Assembly: GCA_903842755.1 (NCBI GenBank) | Contig: CAIMNF010000176.1 | Location: 1 to 7,198, forward strand | Direction of reading: 5' to 3' | Source of the DNA: Oligoflexia bacterium | GTDB lineage: Bacteria; Bdellovibrionota; UBA1018; CAIMNF01 | Length of the DNA: 7,198 nucleotides | Part shown: positions 1 through 5,410 of the stretch, piece by piece | Position numbering within the stretch: position 1 is the stretch's first letter | How the letters are laid out: the number at the start of each line of letters is the position of its first letter | The notes under the pieces: model-generated | Databases searched by the model: none | What the model was told of the DNA's origin: nothing | Seen by the model: only the letters and a program-made list of their open reading frames with translations | Made by a program: the position numbers and the translations under genes

Positions 1-429
1 AGGCACGGTGACTACTGCTTCGGTTACGGGTTCGCCCAAATAGTCTTCCGCAGTTTTTTTCATTTTTTGTAGCACGAGCGCTGAAATTTCCTGAGGAGCG
101 TAATCCCGGTCGGCCACTTTCAACCATGCGTCCCCGTTTTTAGCTTCGGCCACTTTAAAAGGCGGGACCTTTACAAACTCGGTCACTTCTTTGGACGTAA
201 ACTTACGACCAATCAACCGCTTGACTTCGAAAAGAGTTTTTTCTGGATTAGTGACCGCTTGGCGTTTTGCCGCCTGGCCCACTACTTTTTCACCGTTTGG
301 CAAAAAGCCCACAACGGAAGGAGTCGTATTCGCGCCTTCGCTATTTGCGATCACTTTTGCTTCGCCCCCGTCCATGACGGATACGCATGAATTTGTCGTT
401 CCTAAGTCGATTCCAATGATTTTACCCAT
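1..429 (-). CDS. dnaK: Molecular chaperone DnaK (Hsp70), N-terminal 143 residues, cut by window edge
   Basis: DnaK is the cytoplasmic ATP-driven Hsp70 chaperone. It binds exposed hydrophobic stretches of unfolded proteins and works with DnaJ and the exchange factor GrpE. The visible part is the start of the nucleotide-binding domain. The phosphate-1 loop GIDLGTTNS lies at residues 6-14, followed by the characteristic EGANTTPSVVGF stretch and the VGQAAKRQ and EKTLFEVKRLIGRK segments. The reading frame leaves the window in EAVVTVP, the strand that precedes AYFND in the family. The ATG at 427-429 is supported by an AGGAG ribosome site (436-440, minus strand) with 6 nt spacing. It lies 107 bp downstream of the grpE stop. 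That AT-rich gap contains no CIRCE inverted repeat and no clear terminator, so cotranscription with grpE is likely. Identity is certain; roughly the last three quarters of the protein lie outside the window. Confidence 0.98.
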   Translation of the reverse strand, partial: MGKIIGIDLGTTNSCVSVMDGGEAKVIANSEGANTTPSVVGFLPNGEKVVGQAAKRQAVTNPEKTLFEVKRLIGRKFTSKEVTEFVKVPPFKVAEAKNGDAWLKVADRDYAPQEISALVLQKMKKTAEDYLGEPVTEAVVTVP

Positions 430-536
430 AACTGACTCCTTTGTTTTTATTTACTCTTACTTTTTTTGGTTTATTTTCTAGGGTCTTTTTTAATTGTTCA
501 TTTTTACTGTAATTACTTATATAAATGGTCCCGATT

Positions 537-1112
537 TTAATTTTGTCCAGGGCCAGATCCATTTACTGTTTCGTTGGATGTGTCACCCCCGCCACGGCTG
601 ACCATCACCCGGCTAGGGCGTAACAAACGTCCATGAAGGGTGTAACCTTTTAGGTGCTCTTGAACGATGATTCCTTGTGGCTTTGGACTTGGAAGTTCGC
701 CCACCGCTTCGTGAAATTCCGGATTAAACGTTTGATCAATCGATTTCACTAATTGAACGCCCTGTTTTTCGAGCGCGGTTTTAAATTGACTGGCCACCAT
801 TTGCAGGCCGCTAATGAGGTTAGGGTCCGTTTCGGGCTTTGCGTATTGAAGAGCGCGCTCAAAATTATCTAAAACCGGAAGAAGTTCGGACGCCACAGGC
901 TCCCACCCAAATTTGATTAAATCTTGGCGTTCTTTTTGGGTTCGCTTTTTGAAGTTCTCAAAATCTGCGTACAAATAAATGTATTTTTGCTCTTGTTCTT
1001 TGAGTTGCGCTTGCAATTTAGCCAGCTTTTCAGACAAGTCCGTAGCGGATTCGGGTTGCACAGGATGTTCAGTTTCGCTTTGCGAAGGATGGGACGGTGT
1101 TTGTTCTGACAT
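537..1112 (-). CDS. grpE: Nucleotide exchange factor GrpE (191 aa)
   Basis: GrpE releases ADP from DnaK, resetting the chaperone cycle, and often acts as a heat sensor through its long paired helices. The protein has a polar, low-complexity N-terminus (residues 1-25) and a helical coiled-coil region (about 26-70). Conserved family segments follow: LLPVLDNFERAL (77-88), FNPEFHEAV (129-137), and the C-terminal beta-domain segment EHLKGYTLHGRLLRPSRV (152-169). A Gly/Asn-rich tail of about 20 residues ends the protein. Length is normal for the family. I start at ATG 1110-1112 (MSEQ); a TTG three codons upstream (1121) is open but has no better ribosome site. Neither start has a clear Shine-Dalgarno sequence. 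dnaK follows 107 bp downstream, the usual pairing. The upstream gene ends 56 bp before the start, with no visible terminator between them. Confidence 0.97.
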   Translation of the reverse strand: MSEQTPSHPSQSETEHPVQPESATDLSEKLAKLQAQLKEQEQKYIYLYADFENFKKRTQKERQDLIKFGWEPVASELLPVLDNFERALQYAKPETDPNLISGLQMVASQFKTALEKQGVQLVKSIDQTFNPEFHEAVGELPSPKPQGIIVQEHLKGYTLHGRLLRPSRVMVSRGGGDTSNETVNGSGPGQN

Positions 1113-1121
1113 AAGTAACAA

Positions 1122-1151
1122 ACTTTATGGTAATGAATTGACTTTTGGCAA
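1122..1151 (-). promoter_or_regulatory. Possible grpE-dnaK promoter
   Basis: Reading the minus strand, TTGCCA (1146-1151) is followed after 18 bp by TAAAGT (1122-1127), a 5/6 and 4/6 match to housekeeping -35 and -10 boxes. The same stretch can be read as CTTGCCA, 14 bp, ACCATAAA, which loosely resembles a sigma-32 heat-shock promoter (CTTGAA ... CCCCATNT). Either reading would put the transcription start very close to the grpE ATG, fitting the absence of a Shine-Dalgarno sequence. The match is imperfect and the gap is AT-rich, so chance is a real alternative. No CIRCE operator is present. Confidence 0.28.
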
Positions 1152-1168
1152 GGTCTAGGACAAAGAAT

Positions 1169-2050
1169 TTATGAAAATCGTTTAATGTAATCGCACCGTT
1201 TGCAAAGTTCTTCGACCAGTTGTCGCTCCTGAAAGCCTTTTAATATTTTTCGAGCGCGCTCCTGCTGGAGGATTTCGGTGAGCGGAGTTTGATTTGCGTT
1301 TCCAAGGGGAATGATCCCTTCTTTATCTAAGCAACAGGGGACCACGGTTCCGTCGGCCAAGATTCCAAAGTGACCGGATAACCCGTAGCAGGTCCCTTTG
1401 CTCCCCAAAACAGGCAAATCCAGATTAGGCCAAACAAACGCGGAGTCAAAGTGCAGGTAAAGACGGTTTTTGATTTTTACGCTTTTTTGGGTACGAAGGT
1501 CGTGGGCTGGGATTTTTGCAAATGAAAAATTAAATTTTTCCTCAAGTGCGGTTAAAATTTCTAAATTATTTTGCGAAGCATTTTTAACAGAGGTGTCCTG
1601 AAGATTCCAAAGTCTATAGTTCAAATAAAGGTCCGGGCGCTCTAAGAACGCGCGCTCCGTAAAAGCAAAGATTTTTTCCAAATACGGACGCGGATTTTGC
1701 TTAGGAAAATTATCGGCAAAGCTATGCAAAGAGAAATTCACTTGGCGAATCCGGGGGTGTAGCAGGAGCTCTGCCCTGGCTTCGGTGAGGAGTACGCCAT
1801 TCGAAACAAAATGAATGGGCAGCTCGGCCCGGTCGCAGAGCAAAATCATTTCTTTTAACTTGGGGTGAAGCAAGGGTTCGCCCATCAAATGAAAACACAC
1901 TTGTTCGGTAAGAGGTTTTAATTGATGGATAAGGGATTCAAATAGGTCGAGGTCCATCAGCTTTTTTGCGCGGATGACTTCCGGGCAAAAGCTGCATTGA
2001 AGATTACAAATATTGCTAATTTCAATGTTCACCTTTGAAAACTTTTTCAC
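1169..2050 (-). CDS. Radical SAM protein with SPASM/twitch-type C-terminal iron-sulfur domain (293 aa), substrate unknown
   Basis: The protein is a radical S-adenosylmethionine enzyme. It has the cluster motif CNLQCSFC, with Cys 15, 19 and 22 binding a [4Fe-4S] cluster that cleaves SAM to a 5'-deoxyadenosyl radical. HLMGEPLLHP (54-63) corresponds to the GGEP SAM-binding motif, and FVSNGVLL (81-88) is the usual following strand. The C-terminal part fits the SPASM pattern CX12GX4C (Cys221, Gly234, Cys239), followed by CX2C (Cys283, Cys286). With only those cysteines it more likely holds one auxiliary cluster (twitch type) than the two of full SPASM proteins. Related enzymes modify peptides or other small substrates, but nothing here identifies the target, and no small precursor peptide gene was seen nearby. 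The start is GTG (2048-2050), 2 nt after the hemW stop, which implies translational coupling. There is no strong ribosome site. Identity as a radical SAM enzyme is firm; function is unknown. Confidence 0.93.
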   Translation of the reverse strand: MKKFSKVNIEISNICNLQCSFCPEVIRAKKLMDLDLFESLIHQLKPLTEQVCFHLMGEPLLHPKLKEMILLCDRAELPIHFVSNGVLLTEARAELLLHPRIRQVNFSLHSFADNFPKQNPRPYLEKIFAFTERAFLERPDLYLNYRLWNLQDTSVKNASQNNLEILTALEEKFNFSFAKIPAHDLRTQKSVKIKNRLYLHFDSAFVWPNLDLPVLGSKGTCYGLSGHFGILADGTVVPCCLDKEGIIPLGNANQTPLTEILQQERARKILKGFQERQLVEELCKRCDYIKRFS

Positions 2051-2052
2051 GA

Positions 2053-3231
2053 TTAGGCAAGCTCACGGATCAGCGCATCGCTTAATGCAAACCCTTTAGC
2101 GGTGGCTCTTAAAAATTGGTCCCGTTCGGGATGAGGCTCTAAAAGCTGGTCGATTAGCATTAACTTTACTTTTTCTTGCTGCAATGGGGTTTTTAGCCAA
2201 TCGCGCGGAAAACCATCGGCAAGCCGCAGGGCCAGCATCCATTTTTCCAATTCTTGCTGCTCAGGGTTTAGTGTTTCTGTCCATTCCACAGGTAAAGTAT
2301 TTTGATCCAAAAGCGCCCGGCCGTAGGCGTGAAGAGAGGAAAAGTTTTTAAATCGGCTTGGACCTTTTGATGAGGCCTGGGGAGCAGGACTAAACGAATG
2401 GGCGCTTGGTCCGAAGCCCAAGTAGCCTTGGTTGGTGCTTGCGCCTTTCCAATATACTAAATTGTGGCGCGCTTGATAAGAGTGGGGCGGGGTAGTTTTT
2501 TTGGCAAAGTTTGAAATTTCGTAGTGTTCAAAGCCCAGGGATTGCATGAATTGATCGATCAACAAAAGATGGCGGAGTTGTTCTTCCTCGTTTGGTAATG
2601 CAGCAAACAGGGCGTGATGTTTGGGTAAGGTTAAAAGATAGCAACTTAAGTGGGTGATCGGGTACTGGGCTAAGCGCGACAGGTGGTCATGGAGGTCGTC
2701 TAAGGTTTGTCCAGGAACTCCGCACAGTAGGTCAGTCGATACGTTCGTAAAGCCTGCGCTGAATAATGTTTCAAGCGCCTGAAATGCATCTTGTGCGTTG
2801 TGGACCCGCCCCAATTTATTTAAATGATCATTGTTTAAGCTTTGAACCCCCATGCTTACCCTGTTTATTCCGAGCGCTTTGTAGGCCTTAAATTGGTCTA
2901 GGGTAATGGAAGAAGGGTTTGCTTCCATGGTCCATTCGGTAAGGGAAGTAAGGGACGTGTATTGAAAAAGGGTTTTAAAAATGCGCTCCATGCTTTGAGG
3001 CGGCGTCATGCTGGGGGTACCCCCGCCTAAAAAAATGGTATCCAGTGTTCGGTCAAAAGCGCCCTCGTTTCCGCGTAAATTCAGCTCTTTGCATAGGGCT
3101 TCTTCAAAAAAAGATGCGTCAGTGGCTTTGGTTTTTTCTCGCCCCAAGGAATAAAAGTCACAATAGTGACACTTGGTCTCGCAAAAAGGAAAATGCAGGT
3201 ACAGGGATCGGTACGAAACTTGATCATTCAT
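2053..3231 (-). CDS. hemW: Radical SAM heme chaperone HemW (HemN-like, 392 aa)
   Basis: HemW binds heme and a [4Fe-4S] cluster and delivers heme to membrane respiratory proteins. Members were long misannotated as oxygen-independent coproporphyrinogen III oxidase. YLHFPFCETKCHYCDF (11-26) carries the CX3CX2C cluster cysteines 17, 21 and 24. The position where true HemN has a fourth cysteine is Phe26, which favours HemW over HemN. Other family segments are FLGGGTPS (67-74), EANPSS (103-108), GINRVSMGVQS (121-131), DLLCGVPGQT (167-176), YEISNFA (237-243), HNLVYWKG (256-263) and GFGPSAHSF (272-280), followed by a C-terminal winged-helix-like region. I chose ATG 3229-3231 because MNDQVSYRSLYLHFPFC matches the normal distance to the motif. 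A TTG 14 codons upstream is open but lengthens the protein atypically and runs through an intergenic repeat. HemW is first in a minus-strand gene string ending in grpE-dnaK, a linkage known from other bacteria. Confidence 0.95.
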   Translation of the reverse strand: MNDQVSYRSLYLHFPFCETKCHYCDFYSLGREKTKATDASFFEEALCKELNLRGNEGAFDRTLDTIFLGGGTPSMTPPQSMERIFKTLFQYTSLTSLTEWTMEANPSSITLDQFKAYKALGINRVSMGVQSLNNDHLNKLGRVHNAQDAFQALETLFSAGFTNVSTDLLCGVPGQTLDDLHDHLSRLAQYPITHLSCYLLTLPKHHALFAALPNEEEQLRHLLLIDQFMQSLGFEHYEISNFAKKTTPPHSYQARHNLVYWKGASTNQGYLGFGPSAHSFSPAPQASSKGPSRFKNFSSLHAYGRALLDQNTLPVEWTETLNPEQQELEKWMLALRLADGFPRDWLKTPLQQEKVKLMLIDQLLEPHPERDQFLRATAKGFALSDALIRELA

Positions 3232-3273
3232 AAGGCTTGTCAAAGTGATGACGAATTCTAAAAGCCTTGTCAA
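3232..3273 (-). repeat. 12-bp near-identical repeat pair touching the hemW start codon
   Basis: On the plus strand AAGGCTTGTCAA (3232-3243) and AAGCCTTGTCAA (3262-3273) are direct repeats with one mismatch, 30 bp start to start. Because of the mismatch, the 7-bp parts AAGGCTT and AAGCCTT are also exact reverse complements, so the hemW leader RNA could form a 7-bp stem ending directly at the ATG. The 30-bp offset is close to three helical turns, which would suit a regulator bound to one DNA face. Both copies contain TTGACA on the minus strand, but no good -10 box follows either. The repeat is directly visible; any role as operator or translation-blocking hairpin is inference. Confidence 0.4.
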
Positions 3274-3292
3274 TAAGCATTAAAAATAGTGT

Positions 3293-3320
3293 TTGTGTTG
3301 CGACAAAGTTTCGTTACACT
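3293..3320 (+). promoter_or_regulatory. Weak candidate promoter for the GGYPG-repeat protein gene
   Basis: TTGTGT (3293-3298) is separated by 16 bp from TACACT (3315-3320), partial matches to -35 and -10 boxes, with the sequence TTACACTTAAATA around the -10. This would give a 5' leader of about 70 nt before the ATG at 3396. An alternative pairing is TTGCGA (3298-3303), 17 bp, TAAATA (3321-3326). The region lies between divergent genes, so a promoter is expected, but its exact place is uncertain. Confidence 0.3.
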
Positions 3321-3384
3321 TAAATACAGGTCCCTTTTCGGAGAGGATTTCCGGAACCATATGGGCAACCAACCAAAGCGGAAT

Positions 3385-3390
3385 GAGGAG
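3385..3390 (+). promoter_or_regulatory. Ribosome binding site of the GGYPG-repeat protein gene
   Basis: GAGGAG sits 5 nt ahead of the ATG at 3396, the strongest Shine-Dalgarno sequence in the window. It decides the start in favour of 3396 over the in-frame ATG codons at residues 4, 8 and 13. Confidence 0.8.
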
Positions 3391-3395
3391 CTTTC

Positions 3396-5327
3396 ATGTT
3401 GAAGATGAGTAAAAGAATGAACAATAGCAGGATGCTAAATCAGTTTATTTCGGTTCTAGTGATCTCGGGGTTTGTGACGAATGGGTTCAGTTTTGCGAGT
3501 GATTCTAACTCGGATTTAAAAAAAGCTAAGGCCAAGCTTGCTGCACTTAAAGCGCTGTGTGATGAAGGCACGGATGGGGGGCTTGCGGACTGGGCATCTA
3601 AAAATAAAAATGATACCAGCGCAAATGATGCGGATGCTGCGAAGAACGGATTTGAATCCGCTGTAAAAGCGGAGCGAACCCAATACGCTAAAGTGCTTCA
3701 AAACTGCCATAGCGAATGTCTAAAAATGGTAATCAATAAAAAAGCCGCCCCCCCTAGCTTGGCTGATTGCAGCTTTCCCCAAGACGCTTCAGTTGTTTGT
3801 GGGTTGTTAAGTTCAAAGGATGTGAATACCACCGATTTTGTACAGCCTTATGTCAAAACTTGGGCAACTAATAATAGTTGCACGGTTGCCACTGTTACCA
3901 GTAATGCAGCAGACGATTCTGCCGCGTGTTCGTCGTTTGTGAACTATAAAATACATTCCAAACCGATGGATGAAATGCCGCGACCTTTAAATACTGATTT
4001 TGATAATCCCGGTACTGAAAAATGTGCTGCAGAGTTTTACGATTATTTCAATGATCAATCGACAGGTCCCTGCAAAAGTGCGGTGCAGGATTGGCAAACC
4101 ACGCATCAAGCTTATGTAAAAGCCTTCGATATCTACAGAGATGCTGCGGATCATGTTGTGAAAGTTAAAGATTGCACCCTGAAAGAAGTGGAGAGCGAAT
4201 ACGTAAAAGATTTTCCAGACGGAGATAAGTCTGACGATGAAAAAAGCTTTATCGCTTTTATGAAAGGATGCTCTAGTGATTCCTTGCAAAGAGCAAATGA
4301 CAAAAAGTGTGATGATGCGATTACGGTAGCAACCCAGGATGTGGCCAAAGCACAAATGGGCAGCAGCTATTGCCAAGACTGCGGAATCTACAGCAGCAAA
4401 ACCATGCAAAACGCAGCATTAATCAGCGCCATCGGCGGCGTGGTTGCCCCACTAGGCTTAGGGCTAATGCAATATTCTCAAAATAAAAATGCACTGAATT
4501 CTTATAGCAACATGTACAACAATCAGTTGTCCACCTGTGCGGCCGTGGGTATTCCTTGTCCTGCGCCTCAAATGCCTTACCTTTCACCGATTGCGGGTTA
4601 CGGCGGTGTAGGCTTAGGGGGAGCGGGAATTTTAGGTGGCGCTTACGCGGGTGGATATCCTGGAATGGGCATTGCCGGTGGAATTGCGGGCGGCTACCCG
4701 GGCTATGCGTTAGCAGGTGGTTACCCTGGCTACGCCATGGCGGGCGGCTACCCAGGTGGGGCGATTGTGGGCGGCATTGTTGGTGGGATCACCGGCGGCT
4801 ACCCGGGCTATGCATTAGCAGGTGGCTATCCCGGCTATGCTGTTGCCGGTGGATATCCCGGAGCAATAGCGGGCGGGTATCCAGGAGCGATCACGGGTGG
4901 TTATCCGGGTGCAATTGCAGGCGGCTATCCTGGGTATAACCCTCTTGCACAAGGAAATCTAACCCAAGGTGCAACCAACATGATGGGTTTACAGCAACAA
5001 ATGTATGAAAATCAGCTCCGCATGGGTGAAATGGCTGGACAAAATTACGGCGCGCAACTTGGCGGCGGAGGCGGTGGATATTACGGCGGTTATAGCCCTT
5101 ACGCAGCTAGTCCCTACTTAGGCGGCGGCGGAGTAGTGAGCGGAATTGTGGGTGGGATTGTAGGCAGTGGGTATAATGCTTATACAAATCCGTACGCCTA
5201 CACTCCATACGTATCGCCTTATGCGACAACCTATAATACGGGGTGTGGTGGTGGACTAAGTCCGGCGATTGGGTGTGGCTCCGGAGCCAATCTCGCTTGT
5301 TATGCAAATGGGTATCCTTGTAATTAG
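3396..5327 (+). CDS. Secreted Cys-rich protein with GGYPG repeats (643 aa), unknown family
   Basis: I do not recognise a family. The N-terminus is a Sec-type signal peptide: basic residues in 1-12, a hydrophobic core FISVLVISGFV (17-27), and a likely cleavage near SFA/SD (about residue 34). The mature protein has four parts. A polar, probably helical region (36-335) holds 14 cysteines, including CHSEC (104-108) and CQDC (326-329). A hydrophobic segment follows at about 338-358 (AALISAIGGVVAPLGLGL), which could span or insert in a membrane. A glycine-rich region (about 399-514) contains ten GGYPG motifs. After a Gln/Met-rich linker (about 525-550) comes a Gly/Tyr-rich tail (551-643) with four cysteines. 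The total of 20 cysteines, an even number in an exported protein, suggests disulfide cross-linking. A structural, adhesive or envelope role is inference from composition. The gene stands alone, divergent from hemW and convergent with the deacetylase gene. GC rises in the repeat because of Gly and Pro codons. The coding call is strong given signal peptide, ribosome site and length. Confidence 0.93.
   Translation: MLKMSKRMNNSRMLNQFISVLVISGFVTNGFSFASDSNSDLKKAKAKLAALKALCDEGTDGGLADWASKNKNDTSANDADAAKNGFESAVKAERTQYAKVLQNCHSECLKMVINKKAAPPSLADCSFPQDASVVCGLLSSKDVNTTDFVQPYVKTWATNNSCTVATVTSNAADDSAACSSFVNYKIHSKPMDEMPRPLNTDFDNPGTEKCAAEFYDYFNDQSTGPCKSAVQDWQTTHQAYVKAFDIYRDAADHVVKVKDCTLKEVESEYVKDFPDGDKSDDEKSFIAFMKGCSSDSLQRANDKKCDDAITVATQDVAKAQMGSSYCQDCGIYSSKTMQNAALISAIGGVVAPLGLGLMQYSQNKNALNSYSNMYNNQLSTCAAVGIPCPAPQMPYLSPIAGYGGVGLGGAGILGGAYAGGYPGMGIAGGIAGGYPGYALAGGYPGYAMAGGYPGGAIVGGIVGGITGGYPGYALAGGYPGYAVAGGYPGAIAGGYPGAITGGYPGAIAGGYPGYNPLAQGNLTQGATNMMGLQQQMYENQLRMGEMAGQNYGAQLGGGGGGYYGGYSPYAASPYLGGGGVVSGIVGGIVGSGYNAYTNPYAYTPYVSPYATTYNTGCGGGLSPAIGCGSGANLACYANGYPCN
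4650..4937 (+). repeat. GGYPG coding repeat array, ten copies (residues 419-514)
   Basis: The motif GGYPG begins at residues 419, 432, 441, 450, 467, 476, 485, 493, 501 and 509. Units are first nine residues (GGYPGYALA type), then eight residues (GGYPGAIA type) toward the end, with GG(I/A)VGG-like spacers between some. A higher-order copy is visible: the block starting at 4689 recurs at 4794, a 105-bp offset, with closely matching DNA. Many synonymous codon differences between other units show that the array is not wholly recent. The repeats are in frame throughout, which argues for selection on the protein. Confidence 0.93.
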
Positions 5328-5380
5328 GAACGAGCAGGTTCCGGCTGAGCAAAGTTTTGAATATCAAAAATGCTTCTCAG
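5327..5380. terminator. Weak hairpins between convergent genes, possible terminator
   Basis: In the 83-bp gap between the convergent stop codons there are two dyads. GGAAC (5327-5331) pairs with GTTCC (5338-5342). A longer imperfect hairpin has CTGA (5345-5348) with TCAG (5377-5380), GCA (5349-5351) with TGC (5371-5373), and TTTTGA (5355-5360) with TCAAAA (5364-5369). Neither is followed by a proper U-run in either direction, so intrinsic termination is only suggested. Location is the main support. Confidence 0.3.
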
Positions 5381-5410
5381 TCGTACTTACTAGCAAATAC
5401 TTTCGATTCG

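Noticed and set aside
191..481. 96-codon plus-strand frame opposite dnaK
   Set aside because: It is antisense to the certain DnaK N-terminus, with no motif or ribosome site.
430..536. Promoter for dnaK in the AT-rich gap after grpE
   Set aside because: TGGACA near the grpE end and TATATA downstream are about 20 bp apart, too far for a convincing pair.
2053..3231. Oxygen-independent coproporphyrinogen III oxidase (HemN)
   Set aside because: The fourth cysteine of the HemN motif is Phe here, and the HNLVYW and length features fit HemW.
3232..3273. N-terminal extension of HemW to TTG 3273
   Set aside because: The added 14 residues are not part of the family, and the ATG at 3231 gives the normal distance to the cluster motif.
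3987..4409. 140-codon antisense frame under the Cys-rich protein
   Set aside because: It lies fully opposite a well-supported gene with signal peptide and ribosome site, and shows no recognisable motif.
4650..4937. Regularly spaced repeats that might suggest a CRISPR array
   Set aside because: The units are short, in frame, unevenly spaced and encode GGYPG; there are no unique spacers and no cas genes.
4556..4939. Open plus-strand frame of 127 codons rich in Trp, Arg, Cys and Gly
   Set aside because: It is the shifted frame of the GGYPG repeat; its own repetitiveness comes from the coding repeat, and it has no ribosome site.
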